Positions 14,833 to 17,072 of a DNA stretch of 17,072 nt are shown piece by piece. The notes under the pieces are model-generated. The model saw nothing but the letters and a program-made list of their open reading frames with translations, did not search any database and was not told where the DNA came from. A program made the position numbers and the translations under genes. How positions within the stretch are numbered: position 1 is the stretch's first letter; each line of letters starts with the position of its first letter. This stretch comes from an uncultured Dysgonomonas sp. (lineage in GTDB: Bacteria; Bacteroidota; Bacteroidia; Bacteroidales; Dysgonomonadaceae): the NCBI GenBank assembly GCA_937995835.1, contig CALKIV010000071.1, positions 1 through 17,072 of the forward strand. The letters are read 5' to 3'.

Positions 14833-16218
14833 ATGGAAAAGCAACGCACGCTTAAAAGTAGCTTTGAGCTGAAAGGTAAAGGATTACACACTGGTCTTAA
14901 CGTAAACATCAAATTTAACCCTGCTCCGGCAAATCACGGGTACAAAATAAAGAGAGTAGACTTGGAAGGCCAACCAATACTTGATGTTCTTGCAGAACAT
15001 GTAGGCAATACGCAACGAGGCACTGTTCTTATGAAAGACAACATATCTGTCAGCACCATAGAACATGCGATGGCGGCTTTATATGCGCTAGGAGTAGACA
15101 ACTGCTTGATAGAAGTTGATGCCCCAGAATTCCCAATACTAGATGGTAGCGCCATCAAATACGTTGAGAAAATAAAACAAGTAGGCTTTGAAGAACTAAA
15201 CGAAGAGCGCGACTACTATATTGTGCGTAGCAAGATTGAAGTTAAAGATCCCGAAACAGGATCTAAAATGATTCTTCTACCTGATGACAAATTTTGCATC
15301 AACTCGTTTATTGAGTTTGAATCGCAATTCATTCCAAATCAGTCAGCCACCCTTGATGAAATAGAAGATTTTGAAAAAGAAATAGCTCCATGTCGTACCT
15401 TTGTTTTCGTTAGAGAAATTCAACAGCTTTTAACTGCTGGATTGATTAAAGGAGGCGACTTGGACAATGCTATCGTAATCTACGAAAGACAAATCAGTCA
15501 AGATGCGCTGAACCAACTAGCAGATATTCTCGGTGTACCTTACAAAGATGCATCAGAATTAGGCTATCTGAACAACAAATCAATCTTATATCCTAACGAA
15601 CCGGCTCGTCATAAACTCCTTGACATTATTGGAGATATGGCTTTGATTGGCAAACCAATTAAAGGACGTGTCATCGCAACTCGTCCGGGACATAAAATTA
15701 ATAATGAACTTGCCCGTGTGGTAAGAAAAGATATAAAATTTAACGAGGTGCAGCCACCGGTTTACAATCCTAATGCTGAACCTGTTTTGGACATTAACAA
15801 GATTAAAAGTTTTCTTCCTCACAGATATCCATTCTTGATGGTGGACAGAATCACTGAGATAGGAAGACAACACATTATAGGGATTAAGAATCTAAGTGTA
15901 AATGAACTTTTCTTCCAAGGTCATTTTCCTGACGAGCCGGTAATGCCTGGGGTATTGCAAGTGGAAGCAATGGCGCAAGTGGGAGGCTTACTTATCTTAT
16001 CGAAGATAGAGGATCCTGAAAAATACTCTACTTACTTCTTAAAAATAGACAATGTAAAATTCCGTCATAAAGTTGTACCCGGAGATACTCTAGTCTTCAG
16101 ACTACAATTGATTTCTGACATCCGTAGAGGTATCGCTAACATGAAAGGCTTTGCCTTTGTGGGAGACAAGCTGGTATCAGAGGCTGAATTGACAGCACAG
16201 ATAATAAAGAACAAATAA
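14833..16218 (+). CDS. lpxC/fabZ: Bifunctional UDP-3-O-acyl-GlcNAc deacetylase / 3-hydroxyacyl-ACP dehydratase
   Basis: This 461-residue protein joins two enzymes. Residues 1 to about 305 are LpxC, the zinc deacetylase that commits the pathway to lipid A: E77 and H78 in STIEHAMAAL, zinc ligands H260 and D264 in ARHKLLDIIGD, and H287 in RPGHKINN. Residues from about 315 are FabZ, the dehydratase of fatty acid elongation: FLPHRYPFLMVDRI at 327-340, catalytic H364 in QGHFPDEPVMPG, and E378 in QVEAMAQ. A short Pro/Asn-rich linker (about 306-318) joins them. The frame is continuous, so this is a true fusion, and such fusions are known in Bacteroidota. It may balance lipid A against phospholipid acyl supply. 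lpxA follows by 27 bases. Confidence 0.97.
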   Translation: MEKQRTLKSSFELKGKGLHTGLNVNIKFNPAPANHGYKIKRVDLEGQPILDVLAEHVGNTQRGTVLMKDNISVSTIEHAMAALYALGVDNCLIEVDAPEFPILDGSAIKYVEKIKQVGFEELNEERDYYIVRSKIEVKDPETGSKMILLPDDKFCINSFIEFESQFIPNQSATLDEIEDFEKEIAPCRTFVFVREIQQLLTAGLIKGGDLDNAIVIYERQISQDALNQLADILGVPYKDASELGYLNNKSILYPNEPARHKLLDIIGDMALIGKPIKGRVIATRPGHKINNELARVVRKDIKFNEVQPPVYNPNAEPVLDINKIKSFLPHRYPFLMVDRITEIGRQHIIGIKNLSVNELFFQGHFPDEPVMPGVLQVEAMAQVGGLLILSKIEDPEKYSTYFLKIDNVKFRHKVVPGDTLVFRLQLISDIRRGIANMKGFAFVGDKLVSEAELTAQIIKNK

Positions 16219-16245
16219 TATTTCAAAAAAATACAACTATAAAAT

Positions 16246-17031
16246 ATGTCAAACATATCGAATCTTGCTTATGTAGATAAGAATGCAAAGATAGGCGCAA
16301 ATGTTACTATTGAGCCGTTTGCATATATCGAAGGTGATGTAGAGATCGGAGAGGGCACCCTTATTATGTCCGGAGGACAAGTTAGAAATGGCTCTCGTGT
16401 AGGGAAGGGTTGCACCATTTTCCCAGGAGCAGTGATTGGAGGAATTCCCCAAGACTTAAAATACAAAGGCGAAACAACATTTGCCATCGTAGGAGACAAC
16501 ACCACTGTCAGAGAGTGTGTCACTGTCAATAAAGGAACCGCAGCAAAGAATCAAACTGTAGTAGGTAGCAACTGTTTGCTGATGGCTTATTCTCATATTG
16601 CACATGACTGTATCGTAGGGAACAATGTAATTGTCGGCAATGCTACTCAGCTGGCTGGAGAAGTAGAAGTAGACCATCATGCTATCCTAAGTGGAGGCAC
16701 ATTGGTTCATCAATTTACTCGCATTGGCGCTCATGTGATGATACAAGGAGGCACTCGCCTAGGGAAAGATATTCCTCCGTTTACCATTGCAGGAAGAGAA
16801 CCCGTATGCCATGCCGGCGTTAACCTAATTGGTCTTAGACGCTCTGGTTATAACAACGAAAAGATAAACGAGATACAAGAAATATACAGAGTTATTTATC
16901 AGTCTGGATATAATTTCTCAGATGCCATCAATAAGATTGAAGACTCTTTTGAGAAAACAAAAGAAATGGAAGATATTGTAACTTTTATCAAAAACTCGCC
17001 GAGAGGAATTGTAAGAGGGTATATGGGATAA
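16246..17031 (+). CDS. lpxA: UDP-N-acetylglucosamine O-acyltransferase
   Basis: LpxA carries out the first lipid A step, moving a 3-hydroxyacyl chain from ACP to the 3-OH of UDP-GlcNAc. The 261-residue length is normal. Hexapeptide repeats forming a left-handed beta-helix run from about 8 to 185, followed by a helical C-terminal part. By my hand alignment to E. coli, K72, H117, catalytic H120 (YSHIAHDC), H155 (VHQF) and R199 are kept. The acyl-length ruler position (E. coli Gly173) is Gly168, which fits a long chain. The E. coli His144 position is Glu139 here. It is the last gene of the lpx unit in view; the 41 bases after it show no clear terminator. Confidence 0.97.
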   Translation: MSNISNLAYVDKNAKIGANVTIEPFAYIEGDVEIGEGTLIMSGGQVRNGSRVGKGCTIFPGAVIGGIPQDLKYKGETTFAIVGDNTTVRECVTVNKGTAAKNQTVVGSNCLLMAYSHIAHDCIVGNNVIVGNATQLAGEVEVDHHAILSGGTLVHQFTRIGAHVMIQGGTRLGKDIPPFTIAGREPVCHAGVNLIGLRRSGYNNEKINEIQEIYRVIYQSGYNFSDAINKIEDSFEKTKEMEDIVTFIKNSPRGIVRGYMG

Positions 17032-17072
17032 AATCGAATATCGATATCTATATAAAAACAGAGGCTGTACTT

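Noticed and set aside
17038..17047. Ten-base palindrome ATATCGATAT after lpxA
   Set aside because: Short, AT-rich and followed by no T-run; expected by chance in such DNA.

Overview
The window looks like chromosomal DNA from a member of the order Bacteroidales (phylum Bacteroidota). The evidence is a single-chain LpxC-FabZ fusion, DUF4251 and GHL10 lipoproteins, moderately AT-rich DNA, no clear Shine-Dalgarno sequences, and several promoter elements matching the Bacteroidota -7 consensus TAnnTTTG. Genus cannot be fixed from the sequence. No tRNA, rRNA, CRISPR array, insertion sequence, integrase or phage gene was seen. All 16 genes look intact and none is cut by the window ends.

Layout. (1) 1-245 has no gene that I can support. 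(2) 246-2600 (+) is a GH115 xylan alpha-glucuronidase-type lipoprotein. It ends at a strong bidirectional hairpin terminator (2624-2658). (3) 2684-5964 (-) is a three-gene unit read right to left: a GHL10/FnIII lipoprotein (possible cell-wall glycosidase), an acidic 180-residue protein of unknown function, and an RlmL-type THUMP rRNA methyltransferase. (4) 6130-9384 (+) is a tight four-gene unit: a small membrane protein, a membrane-anchored protein with weak DUF2931 resemblance, an exported calcineurin-like phosphoesterase and ribonuclease HII (rnhB). (5) 9386-10634 (-) is tcdA (tRNA ct6A formation) followed by a small PH-like membrane protein; it meets rnhB tail to tail with one base between stop codons. 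(6) 10781-13077 (+) is purD (purine synthesis) and a polytopic membrane protein that starts with GTG. (7) 13159-17031 (+) is a DUF4251 lipoprotein and then lpxD, lpxC-fabZ and lpxA.

How the genes work together. lpxA, lpxC and lpxD supply three of the first steps of lipid A synthesis: O-acylation of UDP-GlcNAc, deacetylation, then N-acylation. FabZ makes the acyl chains that feed both lipid A and phospholipid. Around this envelope block are housekeeping genes for RNA modification and processing (rlmL-type, tcdA, rnhB) and purine synthesis (purD). The GH115 gene is the only clear polysaccharide-use gene and stands alone here, with no SusC/SusD partners in view.

I found no convincing undescribed multi-gene system. 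The best leads are the uncharacterised proteins at 6130-7497, 3874-4416 and 12082-13077.
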